The position numbers and the translations under genes are program-made. Shown one piece after another: positions 8,271 to 17,338 of a DNA stretch of 64,000 bases. The notes beneath the pieces were generated by a model, which was given only the letters and a program-made list of their open reading frames with translations, had not been told where the DNA came from and did no database searches. Numbering within the stretch: position 1 is the stretch's first letter; each line of letters opens with the position of its first letter. The stretch spans positions 124,001 through 188,000 of the forward strand of contig NZ_CP069533.1 of NCBI RefSeq assembly GCF_016889765.1, read 5' to 3'. This stretch comes from Corynebacterium minutissimum (GTDB taxonomy: Bacteria > Actinomycetota > Actinomycetes > Mycobacteriales > Mycobacteriaceae).

Positions 8271-10490
8271 GTGTCTGAATCTTCCTCTGCCACTCACACC
8301 GAGATGTGCGCCGAGCAGTCTTATGTCGATAGTCTCTTTGCACGGCTCGACAACGAGGTGCAGGCAGCGAATGAGCGCCTCAACGAGGTACAGGCAGCTG
8401 TGGACCCGCATACGCCAGATGCAGATGCTCTAGTGCGCCGCGAAACGGAGTATCACGGTCTGCAAGCGAAGCTCGACCGGCTCAACGTCGCTCAACTCGG
8501 CCTCGTGTTCGGCCGCATCGACATCGATGCGCCTGGTGATAACCCCACACCGGAAGGCCTGGATCGCCGCTATATCGGCCGCATGGGTCTTGATGCCCGC
8601 GAAGAGAACTATCGCACGCTTCTTCTGGACTGGCGCGCACCGATGGCCCGCCCCTTCTACCTCGCCACCACCGCGCACCCAGAAGGCGTGCACGTGCGCC
8701 GTCATATCCGCACGACCGGCCGGACCGTCACCGGCATTAGCGATGAGGTTTTGGAAGGCGAAGCCGCAGGTGAAAGCAGTGATGTAGCTAGCGAATCTGC
8801 TCTACACCACGTGATGCAACGCGCTCGCACCGGGCACATGCCATCCATCGTGGAGACCATCCAACGTGAACAGGATGAAATCATCCGCGATAACACTCGT
8901 GGCGTCATGGTCGTCGAAGGCGGTCCGGGCACCGGCAAGACAGCGGTGGCGCTCCATCGCGCGGCGTATCTGCTGTACACCTACCGCGAACAGCTCGCCG
9001 CTACTGGTGTGCTCATCGTGGGTCCCAACTCCACGTTCCTCGACTATATCTCCCGGGTGCTGCCAGAACTTGGTGAGACCGGTGTCGTACTCTCCACTAT
9101 TGCGTCCCTCTTCCCTGGAATCGACGCGACCCACGCGGAGTCTTTGCTGGCACGCGAGATCAAGGGTTCTGAGGCTATGGCAGAGATTTTGTCGAACGCC
9201 GTCAAGGATTACCAGTGTCTTCCGGACGAACCTCGTACTGTCGACATCGATGGCCTTGAGCTCACCGTTACCGCCGACATGGTCAAGGCGGCTCGTACCC
9301 GCGCCCGACGCTCCCGCAAGCCCCATAACGACGCCCAAGGAGCTTTTGCTGAGCATCTCATCGAATCCTTGGCGCAGCACATGGCGGAGCGCATCGGCGC
9401 GGATCCGCTGGGTGGGGAGAACCTGCTCTCTCGCGCGGACGTGGACCAGCTCCACGACGATTTGGCTGAAGAGCCACTCATCGCGGAACTTATCGAGGAG
9501 TACTGGCCGCACCTGTCCCCCACGGAGGTCCTTGCCACGTTGCTTAGCAGCACTGCCCGTATAGACTCTGCTGCTAGCGCGTATGATGATGAAACCCGTG
9601 AGGCTCTCTACCGTGAGGAGGGCACCGCGTGGACATCGTCGGACGCGGCGCTTCTCGACGAACTCGCGGTCCTTATCGGAATGCCGGACCCGGAGGCTGA
9701 ACGCGCTGCCGAAGACAAGCAGTGGCGTGAACAGGTCGCCGAAGCCGAGGATGCACTCGACATTTTGAGTTCCTCTGATTCGACAGACAACGATGATGAC
9801 ATGTTCGAGGCAGAGATTCTCTCCGCGCACGACGTCATCGATGCCGAGCATCTCGCCCGCCGCCAGGAGGTGCGTGATTCTCGTACGACTGCGCAGCGAG
9901 CCCGGGAGGACTACACCTGGGCCTATGGCCACGTCATTGTCGACGAAGCACAAGAGCTCACCCCCATGGAGTGGCGCATGATCTTCCGCCGCAGCCCATC
10001 GCGGTGGATGACGCTCGTGGGCGATACCTCTCAGACCGGATCCCCAGCAGGGGTCGATGAGTGGGCAGAAACGCTCGAGCCGTTTGTGGGCGATCGCTTC
10101 CGACAACACGGCCTCACGGTCAACTACCGCACCCCACGCCCCATCACGGAGCTAGCAAATCAGCTGTTGGAAGAGATCAACCCGGATGCCGCACCGAGTA
10201 TTGCGGTGCGCGATGGCGTCGACGTCATCTGGCACCGCGGGGAAACGAGTGCGGATACAGTACAGAACACACCAGGAACGTTTACGGACGCTCAAGGCCG
10301 CTTGCATGCCGTGATCACCGCGGACACTGTGGAGGACATCAAAGGCCTCGAGTTTGACCACGTCGAAGTAGTTCATCCCGATGACATCGTGGCAGCCTCG
10401 CCCCAAGGAATACACAACCTCTATGTGGCGTTAACGCGCGCAACGCAGTCATTGACCATCTCTGGCCGCTACTCGGAGGTTTTCCGATAA
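8271..10490 (+). CDS. HelD/HelR-type RNA polymerase recycling motor (UvrD-like ATPase)
   Basis: A 739-residue superfamily I helicase-like ATPase of the actinobacterial HelD/HelR group, which dissociates stalled RNA polymerase from DNA and in some species protects it from rifamycins. The N-terminal part is a charged coiled coil (about 12-75) that in HelD enters the secondary channel. Walker A is GGPGTGKT (about 217-224), Walker B VDEAQEL (about 558), and the C-terminal NYRTP, GLEFDHV and YVALTRATQSL are superfamily I motifs. GTG 8271 is chosen over the longer frame because AAGGAG lies four to five bases upstream and the extra residues do not look coding. Whether it confers rifamycin tolerance cannot be read from sequence. 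Confidence 0.82.
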   Translation: MSESSSATHTEMCAEQSYVDSLFARLDNEVQAANERLNEVQAAVDPHTPDADALVRRETEYHGLQAKLDRLNVAQLGLVFGRIDIDAPGDNPTPEGLDRRYIGRMGLDAREENYRTLLLDWRAPMARPFYLATTAHPEGVHVRRHIRTTGRTVTGISDEVLEGEAAGESSDVASESALHHVMQRARTGHMPSIVETIQREQDEIIRDNTRGVMVVEGGPGTGKTAVALHRAAYLLYTYREQLAATGVLIVGPNSTFLDYISRVLPELGETGVVLSTIASLFPGIDATHAESLLAREIKGSEAMAEILSNAVKDYQCLPDEPRTVDIDGLELTVTADMVKAARTRARRSRKPHNDAQGAFAEHLIESLAQHMAERIGADPLGGENLLSRADVDQLHDDLAEEPLIAELIEEYWPHLSPTEVLATLLSSTARIDSAASAYDDETREALYREEGTAWTSSDAALLDELAVLIGMPDPEAERAAEDKQWREQVAEAEDALDILSSSDSTDNDDDMFEAEILSAHDVIDAEHLARRQEVRDSRTTAQRAREDYTWAYGHVIVDEAQELTPMEWRMIFRRSPSRWMTLVGDTSQTGSPAGVDEWAETLEPFVGDRFRQHGLTVNYRTPRPITELANQLLEEINPDAAPSIAVRDGVDVIWHRGETSADTVQNTPGTFTDAQGRLHAVITADTVEDIKGLEFDHVEVVHPDDIVAASPQGIHNLYVALTRATQSLTISGRYSEVFR

Positions 10491-10493
10491 TCT
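10488..10493 (+). promoter_or_regulatory. -10 box of a probable leaderless mRNA (APP1-type gene)
   Basis: TAATCT ends seven bases before ATG 10501. It overlaps the helR-type stop codon, so the APP1-type gene may be transcribed separately from it. Confidence 0.45.
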
Positions 10494-10500
10494 GGTGCGC

Positions 10501-11511
10501 ATGGCACTTTCCGATATCGCCCGCAAGATCGAATCTTCCACCAACTCCTTCACATTGAAACGTTCGGCACGTCAAGGCTGGCGTCCGTCCGTCACTGGTT
10601 ACTCCGGGTACGGCAATGCCGAATTCGTGCACGTGTTAGGCCGAGTGCTGATGCACGATCCCGAATCGGAAAATTCCAGAACGTGGGCGCAGCGCGGCTA
10701 CCGCCAGTTCTTCACCATCCAGGTACCACGCCATGAGGTGGAGGTCACCGTCGGCGGAAAAACAGTGCCAGGAACGACCAACCACAACGGCTATATTGAT
10801 GTCCTCGTCCACAATCACGGTCTTGAACCCGGTTGGCACGAGGTCACCATCCGCGCAAAGGGCGCGGATGAGGTTACTGCGGACGTGCTCATCGTGGGGG
10901 AAGACGTAGAGCTTGGTGTGGTAAGCGATATTGATGACACCATCATGGTGACGTGGTTACCTCGCGCGATGATTGCTGCGTGGAACTCGTGGGTCAAGCG
11001 CACCGATAAGCGCGCTCCTGTAGCAGGTATGGCCAGCTTTTATCGGGACATCGCGGAGAAGCACCCTGGAGTGCCGTTCATCTACCTCTCCACCGGTGCG
11101 TGGAACACGTACGACACCTTGGTGACCTTCATGGAGGAAAACGGCTTCCCACGCGGCCCGCTCTTGCTCACGGACTGGGGCCCTACCCCTACCGGACTCT
11201 TCCGCAACGGTCAGGAACACAAACGTGTGCAGCTGCGTAACTTGTTCATTGCCTTCCCGAAACTACGGTGGCTGCTCGTTGGCGATGACGGCCAGCACGA
11301 TCCCTTGACCTACGCCGATGCAACGGCCGAGCACCCGGACCGGGTGGCAGCGGTAGCGATTCGCAATCTTTCTCCGCAAGAGCAGCTACTCTCCCACGGT
11401 TCACTCGCTCCGCTGGTCAAGGCAAATGAGACGGGATCCTTTGACATCCCGCTCATTCAGGGCGCTGATGGTCATGTTCTCGCTCGTGCTCTGAGCAAAC
11501 TCCATCTGTAG
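10501..11511 (+). CDS. APP1-type phosphatase domain protein (DUF2183)
   Basis: A 336-residue protein with the catalytic domain of the yeast phosphatidate phosphatase App1 family. Visible are the HAD-like nucleophile motif D143-I-D145-D-T, a second block YLSTGAWN and a third GDDGQHDPLTYAD. The N-terminal part (GRVLMHDPESENSR, then a beta-rich segment) is the usual bacterial prefix. The family is thought to dephosphorylate phosphatidic acid; the bacterial substrate is not established. ATG 10501 is chosen because a -10 box sits seven bases before it; GTG 10495 is the alternative. It follows the HelR-type gene closely and converges on the stress-protein genes. Confidence 0.82.
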   Translation: MALSDIARKIESSTNSFTLKRSARQGWRPSVTGYSGYGNAEFVHVLGRVLMHDPESENSRTWAQRGYRQFFTIQVPRHEVEVTVGGKTVPGTTNHNGYIDVLVHNHGLEPGWHEVTIRAKGADEVTADVLIVGEDVELGVVSDIDDTIMVTWLPRAMIAAWNSWVKRTDKRAPVAGMASFYRDIAEKHPGVPFIYLSTGAWNTYDTLVTFMEENGFPRGPLLLTDWGPTPTGLFRNGQEHKRVQLRNLFIAFPKLRWLLVGDDGQHDPLTYADATAEHPDRVAAVAIRNLSPQEQLLSHGSLAPLVKANETGSFDIPLIQGADGHVLARALSKLHL

Positions 11512-11533
11512 GCTTTGCGCCCAGAAAACGACA

Positions 11534-11571
11534 CAGCGCGCGGCCTCCCTAGTCAAGGGAACCGCGCGCTG
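11534..11571. terminator. terminator between convergent genes
   Basis: CAGCGCGCGG pairs perfectly with CCGCGCGCTG around an 18-base loop between the APP1-type gene and the convergent stress-protein gene. It can serve both directions, although no strong T run follows on either side. Confidence 0.65.
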
Positions 11572-11582
11572 GATGTTGCGTC

Positions 11583-12023
11583 TTAGTTGACGGTGTGGAC
11601 GATCATCACGTCGCAGTCAGACTGGCGAGCCACATCCGCCGGGACGGAGCCCAGCAGACGGCCGGTCAGGGAGTTGATACCACGGTTACCCACGATGAGC
11701 AGGTCAGCCTTGTTGTCGTTGACGATGGACATCAGGGCCTGCACCGGGGTGCCCGGGCGAACAGCGGTCTCGACCTTCGTCGCACCGAACTGCTCTGCGT
11801 GCTCCTTGCCAGCGGTGAGGTTGGCCTGAGCCTTCTCATCACCAAGGATGGTTACGGAATCCTGGCGCAGAGTCTTGGACGCCTGCTCCTGGTTCTCGTA
11901 GTAGGCACAGCCGATAATGAGGGTGGCATCGAAGGCTGCGGCGATCTTGGCGGCGCGCTCCACTGCAAGCAGGGAGGACTTGGAACCGTCGGTACCGACC
12001 ACGATCTTGTTGTAATCGCTCAT
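11583..12023 (-). CDS. universal stress protein (UspA family)
   Basis: A 146-residue single Usp domain. It begins MSDYNKIVVGTDGSKSS and ends with the ATP-binding signature VGNRGINSLTGRLLGSVPADV, matching the G-2x-G-9x-G-S pattern of ATP-binding Usp proteins. The frame is open further upstream, but ATG 12023 has a GAAAGG site. A second Usp gene lies directly upstream on the same strand. Usp proteins are usually induced in stasis or stress; the specific partner is unknown. Confidence 0.93.
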   Translation of the reverse strand: MSDYNKIVVGTDGSKSSLLAVERAAKIAAAFDATLIIGCAYYENQEQASKTLRQDSVTILGDEKAQANLTAGKEHAEQFGATKVETAVRPGTPVQALMSIVNDNKADLLIVGNRGINSLTGRLLGSVPADVARQSDCDVMIVHTVN

Positions 12024-12097
12024 GATGACCTTTCTTCGCGAGCCCTCACGCACACGGGGCTCGGTTGACAATCAAATAAAGTTTTCGCGCACCCGCT

Positions 12098-12103
12098 AGT
12101 CTA
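12098..12103 (-). promoter_or_regulatory. -10 element of the downstream usp gene
   Basis: TAGACT on the minus strand, about 75 bases before the start at 12023, suggests that this usp gene has its own promoter. The leader contains a GAGCCC/GGGCTC hairpin just before the ribosome site. Confidence 0.4.
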
Positions 12104-12136
12104 ACAACGCGGGCGCCACCACGTCGATCGGAACCC

Positions 12137-12586
12137 CTAGTCCTCGGTGGTGTTGACCACAACGACGTCAGCATGCGCCTTGCGGGTCAGCTCCGTAGCC
12201 ACTGAGCCGAAGACTCGGCCACGCACGGAATGGATGCCCTTATTACCCACGACGAACAGGTCAACGTTGTAATCGCGGCCCACCTCGATGAGGGCATTCA
12301 CAGGGTCGCCCGACTTTGCGATGATTTCGATATGCTTCGCTCCCTCATTGTGAGCAATTTCAGCAGCGTTGTTGAGGTAGCTTTCGGACATCTCCTCGCT
12401 CACCACTGGTAGGCGAGCATCCTCCGAGTTCGGGGCGCCCAACATGGAACCGGAGTGGTTGTAGAACGCAGAAACGATGATCAAGGTGGCGTCGTAGGCG
12501 CGCGCCATCGATGCGGCGGACTGCACCGCACGCAAGGACGTCTTCGAGCCATCGGTGCCGACGGCGATAACGTTATAGCTCAGCAT
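12137..12586 (-). CDS. universal stress protein (UspA family), second copy
   Basis: A 149-residue Usp domain related to the neighbour at 11583-12023: MLSYNVIAVGTDGSKTS at the start and VGNKGIHSVRGRVFGSVATEL as the ATP-binding loop. It starts at ATG 12586 after an AAGGAG site. Two adjacent diverged copies may form heterodimers or respond to different signals, which is inference. Confidence 0.93.
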   Translation of the reverse strand: MLSYNVIAVGTDGSKTSLRAVQSAASMARAYDATLIIVSAFYNHSGSMLGAPNSEDARLPVVSEEMSESYLNNAAEIAHNEGAKHIEIIAKSGDPVNALIEVGRDYNVDLFVVGNKGIHSVRGRVFGSVATELTRKAHADVVVVNTTED

Positions 12587-12661
12587 AATTCTCCTTATAA
12601 GTAGCGTTTAATCTGTTTCTAGTATGACACGCCAACCCACAACAAGGGCGCTCATTTTCAC

Positions 12662-14761
12662 CTAAATTCCCGCTTCCCTGAGACCGCGCTGTTCCTTCTT
12701 CAAATCCGCAATCTCGTCGCGCAGGCGCCCCGCCAACTCAAACTTGAGCTCGCGCGCGGCGTCCCGCATTTGGGACGTGAGATCGTCGATAAGCGCCTGC
12801 ACTTCATCGGCTGCCATGGAGGACACATCGCGCTTCTCGACGATTGCCGTCGGATCCCCATCCGCACCATCCTCGGCGCCGTCACCGTCCTCATAGACTT
12901 GGTCGAGAATATCCGCGATCTTCTTGCGCAGTGGCTGAGGATCAATGCCGTGCTCGGTGTTATAGGCAATCTGCTTCTCGCGGCGGCGCTCGGTTTCCTC
13001 GATAGCCTCCTGCATTGAATCCGTAATCTTATCCGCATACATGATGACCTCACCGGAGACGTTTCGAGCGGCACGGCCAATGGTCTGAATGAGCGATGTT
13101 GTCGAGCGCAGGAAACCTTCCTTATCAGCATCGAGGATGGCCACGAGGGACACCTCCGGAAGGTCAAGCCCCTCACGCAACAGGTTGATGCCGACGAGCA
13201 CGTCGAACTCGCCCAAGCGCAGCTGCCGCAAGAGTTCCACGCGCTGCAGGGTATCGATATCAGAGTGCAGGTAGCGAACCTTGATGCCGTGCTCCAGCAG
13301 ATAGTCGGTGAGATCCTCCGCCATGCGTTTGGTCAAGGTCGTGACAAGAACGCGCTCCTGCTTGGCGGTGCGGGCACGGACCTCATCAATCAGGTCGTCG
13401 ATCTGTCCCTTCGTGGGCTTCACCGTCACCTTCGGATCCACCAGGCCGGTCGGGCGAATGACCTGCTCCACGAACTCGCCGCCGGAAGCCGTCATCTCAA
13501 AATCACCCGGGGTCGCAGACATGTACACGGTTTGCCCCACGCGATCCTCGAACTCGTCGAAGGTCAACGGGCGGTTATCCACCGCCGAGGGCAGGCGGAA
13601 GCCGAACTCCACGAGGTTGCGCTTGCGGGCCATATCGCCCTCAAACATTCCGCCAATTTGCGGAACGGTGACGTGGGACTCGTCGATGATGGTGAGGAAG
13701 TCCTCGGGGAAGTAATCCAACAGCGTCGCTGGTGCCGAGCCCGCTGGACGGCCATCGACGTGGCGAGAGTAGTTCTCAATTCCGGAGCAGAAACCGACCT
13801 GCTCGATCATTTCCAGATCGTACTCAGTGCGCATGCGCAGACGCTGCGCCTCGAGCAGCTTGCCGCGGTTTTCCAAGTCTGCAAGACGCTCCGCCAGCTC
13901 TTCCTTGATGTCCTCGATGGCGCGAGCCATGCGTTCTGGACCGGCGACATAGTGGGTCGCTGGAAAGATGCGAATCTCGTCGACCCGCTCGATGACATCT
14001 CCGGTCAGCGGGTGAATGTAGTAGAGCTCATCCACGTCATCGCCGAAAAACTCGATGCGCACCGCGCGCTCCTCATAGGCGGGAATGATATCCACAGTGT
14101 CACCTTTGACGCGGAACGTACCGCGGGTAAAGCCCACGTCATTGCGCTCATATTGAATATCAACGAGCAAGCGGAGGAAGCGATCACGGTCGATCTCCTC
14201 GCCTTCTTCAAGCACCACAGATCGGTCAAGGTAGGACTGCGGGGTACCGAGACCATAGATGCACGAGACAGACGACACCACCACGACATCGCGGCGCGAG
14301 AGCAACGCCGAGGTGGCCGAGTGACGCAGGCGCTCCACGTCCTCATTGATAGAGGAATCTTTTTCAATGTACGTATCGGTCTGCGCGATATAGGCCTCAG
14401 GTTGGTAGTAGTCGTAGTAGGACACGAAATATTCGACCGCATTATGAGGTAGCAGCTGGCGTAGCTCGTTTGCCAGCTGCGCCGCCAGTGTTTTGTTCGG
14501 CGCCATGACCAAGGTGGGGCGCTGCTGCTTCTCAATCAGCCACGCGGCGGTCGCGGATTTACCCGTACCCGTGGCACCCATGAGAACAACATCGCGCTCG
14601 CCGCGCGTGAGGCGCTCATCCAATTCTGCAATCGCCGCTGGCTGGTCACCAGCGGGTTGATACTCTGATTCGACCTTGAACTCGCCGGAACGGCGCTCGA
14701 CTTCACCGACGGGGCGGTGTTCAGAAACGGGCAGGATGGGATGTTCAGCAGCGAAAGCCAT
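12662..14761 (-). CDS. uvrB: excinuclease ABC subunit B
   Basis: UvrB is the helicase-like damage-verification subunit of nucleotide excision repair, loaded by UvrA and recruiting UvrC. The 699-residue protein has Walker A GATGTGKS (62-69), the DNA-clamping beta-hairpin region beginning YYQPEAYIAQTDTYI, motifs GINLLREGLDLPEVS and QTIGRAARN, and a C-terminal UVR motif for UvrC (about 655-690). ATG 14761 is preceded by a -10 box at the leaderless distance. DUF4259 lies 21 bases upstream. Confidence 0.98.
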   Translation of the reverse strand: MAFAAEHPILPVSEHRPVGEVERRSGEFKVESEYQPAGDQPAAIAELDERLTRGERDVVLMGATGTGKSATAAWLIEKQQRPTLVMAPNKTLAAQLANELRQLLPHNAVEYFVSYYDYYQPEAYIAQTDTYIEKDSSINEDVERLRHSATSALLSRRDVVVVSSVSCIYGLGTPQSYLDRSVVLEEGEEIDRDRFLRLLVDIQYERNDVGFTRGTFRVKGDTVDIIPAYEERAVRIEFFGDDVDELYYIHPLTGDVIERVDEIRIFPATHYVAGPERMARAIEDIKEELAERLADLENRGKLLEAQRLRMRTEYDLEMIEQVGFCSGIENYSRHVDGRPAGSAPATLLDYFPEDFLTIIDESHVTVPQIGGMFEGDMARKRNLVEFGFRLPSAVDNRPLTFDEFEDRVGQTVYMSATPGDFEMTASGGEFVEQVIRPTGLVDPKVTVKPTKGQIDDLIDEVRARTAKQERVLVTTLTKRMAEDLTDYLLEHGIKVRYLHSDIDTLQRVELLRQLRLGEFDVLVGINLLREGLDLPEVSLVAILDADKEGFLRSTTSLIQTIGRAARNVSGEVIMYADKITDSMQEAIEETERRREKQIAYNTEHGIDPQPLRKKIADILDQVYEDGDGAEDGADGDPTAIVEKRDVSSMAADEVQALIDDLTSQMRDAARELKFELAGRLRDEIADLKKEQRGLREAGI

Positions 14762-14768
14762 GCCGACC

Positions 14769-14774
14769 AGTCTA
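14769..14774 (-). promoter_or_regulatory. -10 box of a probable leaderless mRNA (uvrB)
   Basis: TAGACT on the minus strand ends seven bases before the uvrB ATG; there is no ribosome site between. Confidence 0.5.
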
Positions 14775-14782
14775 ACGCGTCT

Positions 14783-15145
14783 TTAGGGCAAGGCGGCACG
14801 GGTCGAGCGCAGCCAGTCCTCCAGCTCACCCGTGGTCTCCCACAGGGCATAGACCGGGGATGAATCAGGTTCCATCGCTCTATTCATTCGCTTGCGCAAC
14901 CAGGCTTTAGTTTGCGGGGTGCGCAGCATGTGCACATCGTCAACACTCAAGCCGGCGGGAAGCTGATCAGGCGGCGTCGTGGCCAGGGCCCCAAGAGCAA
15001 TGATGACCTCCGCATCATCGACGTCAAGCGGTGTATCGACACAGGTGCGTTTGAAGTTTTCGAGATCGAAGGAGCCATCACGAATCTCCGCGAGCACTGC
15101 GCACGCGGCATGATTATCGAATGGTCCAACATCCCAAGTTCCCAT
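14783..15145 (-). CDS. DUF4259 domain protein
   Basis: A 120-residue acidic protein starting MGTWDVGPFDNHAA, the hallmark opening of DUF4259 proteins. No signal peptide or membrane helix is visible. The function of the family is unknown. It precedes uvrB by 21 bases on the same strand, but uvrB seems to have its own leaderless promoter, so the link may be loose. ATG 15145 has TAATCT eight bases upstream and no ribosome site. Confidence 0.85.
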   Translation of the reverse strand: MGTWDVGPFDNHAACAVLAEIRDGSFDLENFKRTCVDTPLDVDDAEVIIALGALATTPPDQLPAGLSVDDVHMLRTPQTKAWLRKRMNRAMEPDSSPVYALWETTGELEDWLRSTRAALP

Positions 15146-15153
15146 GGAGGATG

Positions 15154-15159
15154 AGATTA
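15154..15159 (-). promoter_or_regulatory. -10 box of a probable leaderless mRNA (DUF4259 gene)
   Basis: TAATCT on the minus strand ends eight bases before ATG 15145. Confidence 0.45.
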
Positions 15160-15235
15160 AGCAGTGAAGATGAACGAGTCGGGAGCGAAAGGTAAATTTT
15201 GTCTACCAAGTCCTTTAAATGTTGCTGCTCTGCTT

Positions 15236-15241
15236 TAGAAT
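15236..15241 (+). promoter_or_regulatory. -10 box of a probable leaderless mRNA (DUF4185 gene)
   Basis: TAGAAT, close to the ideal -10, ends eight bases before ATG 15250. Confidence 0.5.
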
Positions 15242-15249
15242 CGGCAGGC

Positions 15250-16620
15250 ATGAAGTTTCGTTCCCTTGCTAGCGCGGTAACCGTGACCGCTCTCCTCCCC
15301 GTTGCCCTCGTTGCCCATGCCCCACAGGCCCTCGCTGCTCCCTGCACGCCATACTCCAAGTCCGGAAGCTTTACCTCGAAGCCTGTCGGCCCTTCAGGTG
15401 GATCCTCATTGGGCGGACTAAGTGCGCTGTTCAATGGCTCGTCCAAGCCATCGCAGTCGGAGCGCTCCACTACTGGCCAGCGCAGCAACTATAACCAGCG
15501 CCAAATCACCGGCGGCCCTACCCAGATCATGCAGCTCATTACTGGCGCCGGCTCGCCCAACCGTACAGACCTTGACTTCGATGTTTCCGGTACAGACCTC
15601 GGCATTGCCTACGCGGATGGTGGTGGGCGTTCCTACTACGTCTTTGGTGACACCATGGATTGCGTCGGCGAAGGTGATGGCTGGCGCTCCAATGTCATCC
15701 TGCGGACCACCGACCAGGATTACGGTGACGGTCTGCGCCTCGATGAAGCACTGACCAACCGCGGCTGGTCAGGCTCCGGCCGCGCGAAAGAATTCATTCC
15801 TTCGCAGAAGGTCGGCGATGCCGACACGAACGGTGAGCGCACGACCATCCCTACGGCGGGCATTGCGGTCGACGGCGTGCACTATATCGATTACATGTCG
15901 GTACGCTCCTGGCATGACCCGGAGACCGGCTGGTCCACCAACTATGCCGCAACGGTGAAGTCTACCGACGGCGGTGTTACCTGGCACGCGGTTCCGGAGG
16001 CTACCCGCACCAACGCCAGCCACGGTGCGAATGCGCCCATTCCGGGCGGGGCAAACTACCAGGACGGCTTTGAGAAACTCCAGCAGTCGGCATACGTCGA
16101 ACACGGCGACTACGTCTACCGCTTCACTACAGGTCAAGGTCGCCGCGGTCCGGCCTACCTTTCCCGCGCGCTCAAGTCCGAGTTCCCCAACGAAGATGCC
16201 TTCGCCTACTACGCTGACGGGTCCTGGGTCGAGGATCCTTCCCAGGCGAGCGTCGTGCTGGATGGCAAGGTCTCCGAGCTTTCCGTTGCCTACAACGATT
16301 ACCTAGGCAAGTTCGTCACGATGTACGGCGTCGAGGGCGAGGGAATTGTCATGCGCACAGCAGATTCCCCCGAGGGCCCGTGGTCCTCACGCCGAAAGCT
16401 TGTCGACGCCTCCACGGCCAAGGTCATTAGCGGTGAGCCCCTCAATGACACGTACGCTCCCTACGTGCTGCCACACCAAGATGACCAGCACCTCTACTAC
16501 ACGCTGACCTCATGGCGCGATTACAACACCATGCTCATGCGCACGGATCTTGACTTCGTGGGCGAGGACATGGAAAACAACGATCACATCGCTGTCTCTG
16601 ACGTCGTGGCGACGCGCTAG
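15250..16620 (+). CDS. secreted DUF4185 domain protein
   Basis: A 456-residue exported protein. The signal peptide MKFRSLASAVTVTALLPVAL ends near AQALAA-type residues (PQALAAPC, about 31-33). After a Gly/Ser-rich stretch (about 45-85) the body resembles DUF4185, a five-bladed beta-propeller-like family related to glycoside hydrolases: DLGIAYADGG, YYVFGDTMDC, a strand with SVRSWHDPETGW and a C-terminal APYVLPHQDDQHLYY. The family is common in mycolic-acid bacteria; an arabinan or other wall glycan is a plausible substrate, but this is inference. The stop codon directly abuts the convergent coaE stop. Confidence 0.85.
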   Translation: MKFRSLASAVTVTALLPVALVAHAPQALAAPCTPYSKSGSFTSKPVGPSGGSSLGGLSALFNGSSKPSQSERSTTGQRSNYNQRQITGGPTQIMQLITGAGSPNRTDLDFDVSGTDLGIAYADGGGRSYYVFGDTMDCVGEGDGWRSNVILRTTDQDYGDGLRLDEALTNRGWSGSGRAKEFIPSQKVGDADTNGERTTIPTAGIAVDGVHYIDYMSVRSWHDPETGWSTNYAATVKSTDGGVTWHAVPEATRTNASHGANAPIPGGANYQDGFEKLQQSAYVEHGDYVYRFTTGQGRRGPAYLSRALKSEFPNEDAFAYYADGSWVEDPSQASVVLDGKVSELSVAYNDYLGKFVTMYGVEGEGIVMRTADSPEGPWSSRRKLVDASTAKVISGEPLNDTYAPYVLPHQDDQHLYYTLTSWRDYNTMLMRTDLDFVGEDMENNDHIAVSDVVATR

Positions 16621-17220
16621 CTAAAAGCGACGCTTCAGCTCCTCAACGGCCGCCGCAACCTGCGCATCCAGCGCCTCGCGGGGGCCGTTGTTGTCAATGA
16701 GGACGTCGGCTGCTGCGCGACGAACATCATCAGGAATCTGCGCCGCAATGCGGCGGCGCGCGTCGTCTTCCTCAAGCCCCCGAAACTCCACGAGGCGGCG
16801 CACGCGTTCTTCCACATCGACGTCCACGACGATGGTCGCGTCCATGTCCTTATGCAGGCCATTATCCACCAACAGAGGCATGTCATAGACCACAAACTCC
16901 TCGCCAGCACGGCGAGCAGCGGCGAATTGGGCCTGAGCTTCCTCCTGAATTCGTGGATGCGTAATGGAGTTGAGAAGGTCCGTCTTCTCCCGGCTCGCAA
17001 AGGCACGCGAGGCAAGCAGGCCTCTATCGAGCGAGCCGTCTGCGCGCAGGATATCCTCCCCAAAAGCCTCTGCCAGCTCCGCTAGTGCGGGCTGACCAGG
17101 TTCGACGATGTCGCGGGCGATCCGGTCGGCGTCGACAAGCGCCCAGCCCTGCTCCACCAACAACTGTGCCACTGTGGATTTGCCGCTACCGATACCGCCG
17201 GTGAGTCCAATGAGTTTCAT
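16621..17220 (-). CDS. coaE: dephospho-CoA kinase
   Basis: CoaE phosphorylates the 3'-hydroxyl of dephospho-CoA, the last step of coenzyme A synthesis. The 199-residue protein has the P-loop GGIGSGKS (8-15), the DADRIARDIV block and an LLVDNGLHKDMD segment in the CoA-binding region. The longer frame upstream is discarded, because MKLIGLTGG is the canonical opening and TATCGT lies eight bases before ATG 17220. Located downstream of rpsA behind a terminator, as in other corynebacteria. Confidence 0.96.
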   Translation of the reverse strand: MKLIGLTGGIGSGKSTVAQLLVEQGWALVDADRIARDIVEPGQPALAELAEAFGEDILRADGSLDRGLLASRAFASREKTDLLNSITHPRIQEEAQAQFAAARRAGEEFVVYDMPLLVDNGLHKDMDATIVVDVDVEERVRRLVEFRGLEEDDARRRIAAQIPDDVRRAAADVLIDNNGPREALDAQVAAAVEELKRRF

Positions 17221-17228
17221 ACCGGCCC

Positions 17229-17234
17229 ACGATA
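17229..17234 (-). promoter_or_regulatory. -10 box of a probable leaderless mRNA (coaE)
   Basis: TATCGT on the minus strand ends eight bases before the coaE ATG and lies just after the rpsA terminator, so coaE can be expressed on its own. Confidence 0.4.
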
Positions 17235-17251
17235 CGCTACACCAACGACTC

Positions 17252-17287
17252 AAGGCCGCCCCTCCCGCAATGGGGAGAGACGGCCTT
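17252..17287 (-). terminator. terminator after rpsA
   Basis: AAGGCCG pairs with CGGCCTT, with an inner CTCTCCCC/GGGGAGG-type extension, 51 bases past the rpsA stop codon. Confidence 0.7.
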
Positions 17288-17338
17288 ATGAACTCAGACG
17301 CTCACGCGCACGACACGTGGGGCGTCAACGAGTCGGGT

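Noticed and set aside
13265..14452. Long open frame antisense to uvrB (about 395 codons)
   Set aside because: It is the mirror of uvrB codon bias; no ribosome site, no family resemblance, and uvrB is certain on the other strand.
12662..14783. SOS (LexA) box before uvrB or uvrA
   Set aside because: I looked for GAAC-N4-GTTC-like sites just upstream of both genes and saw none; a site inside the DUF4259 gene was not excluded.
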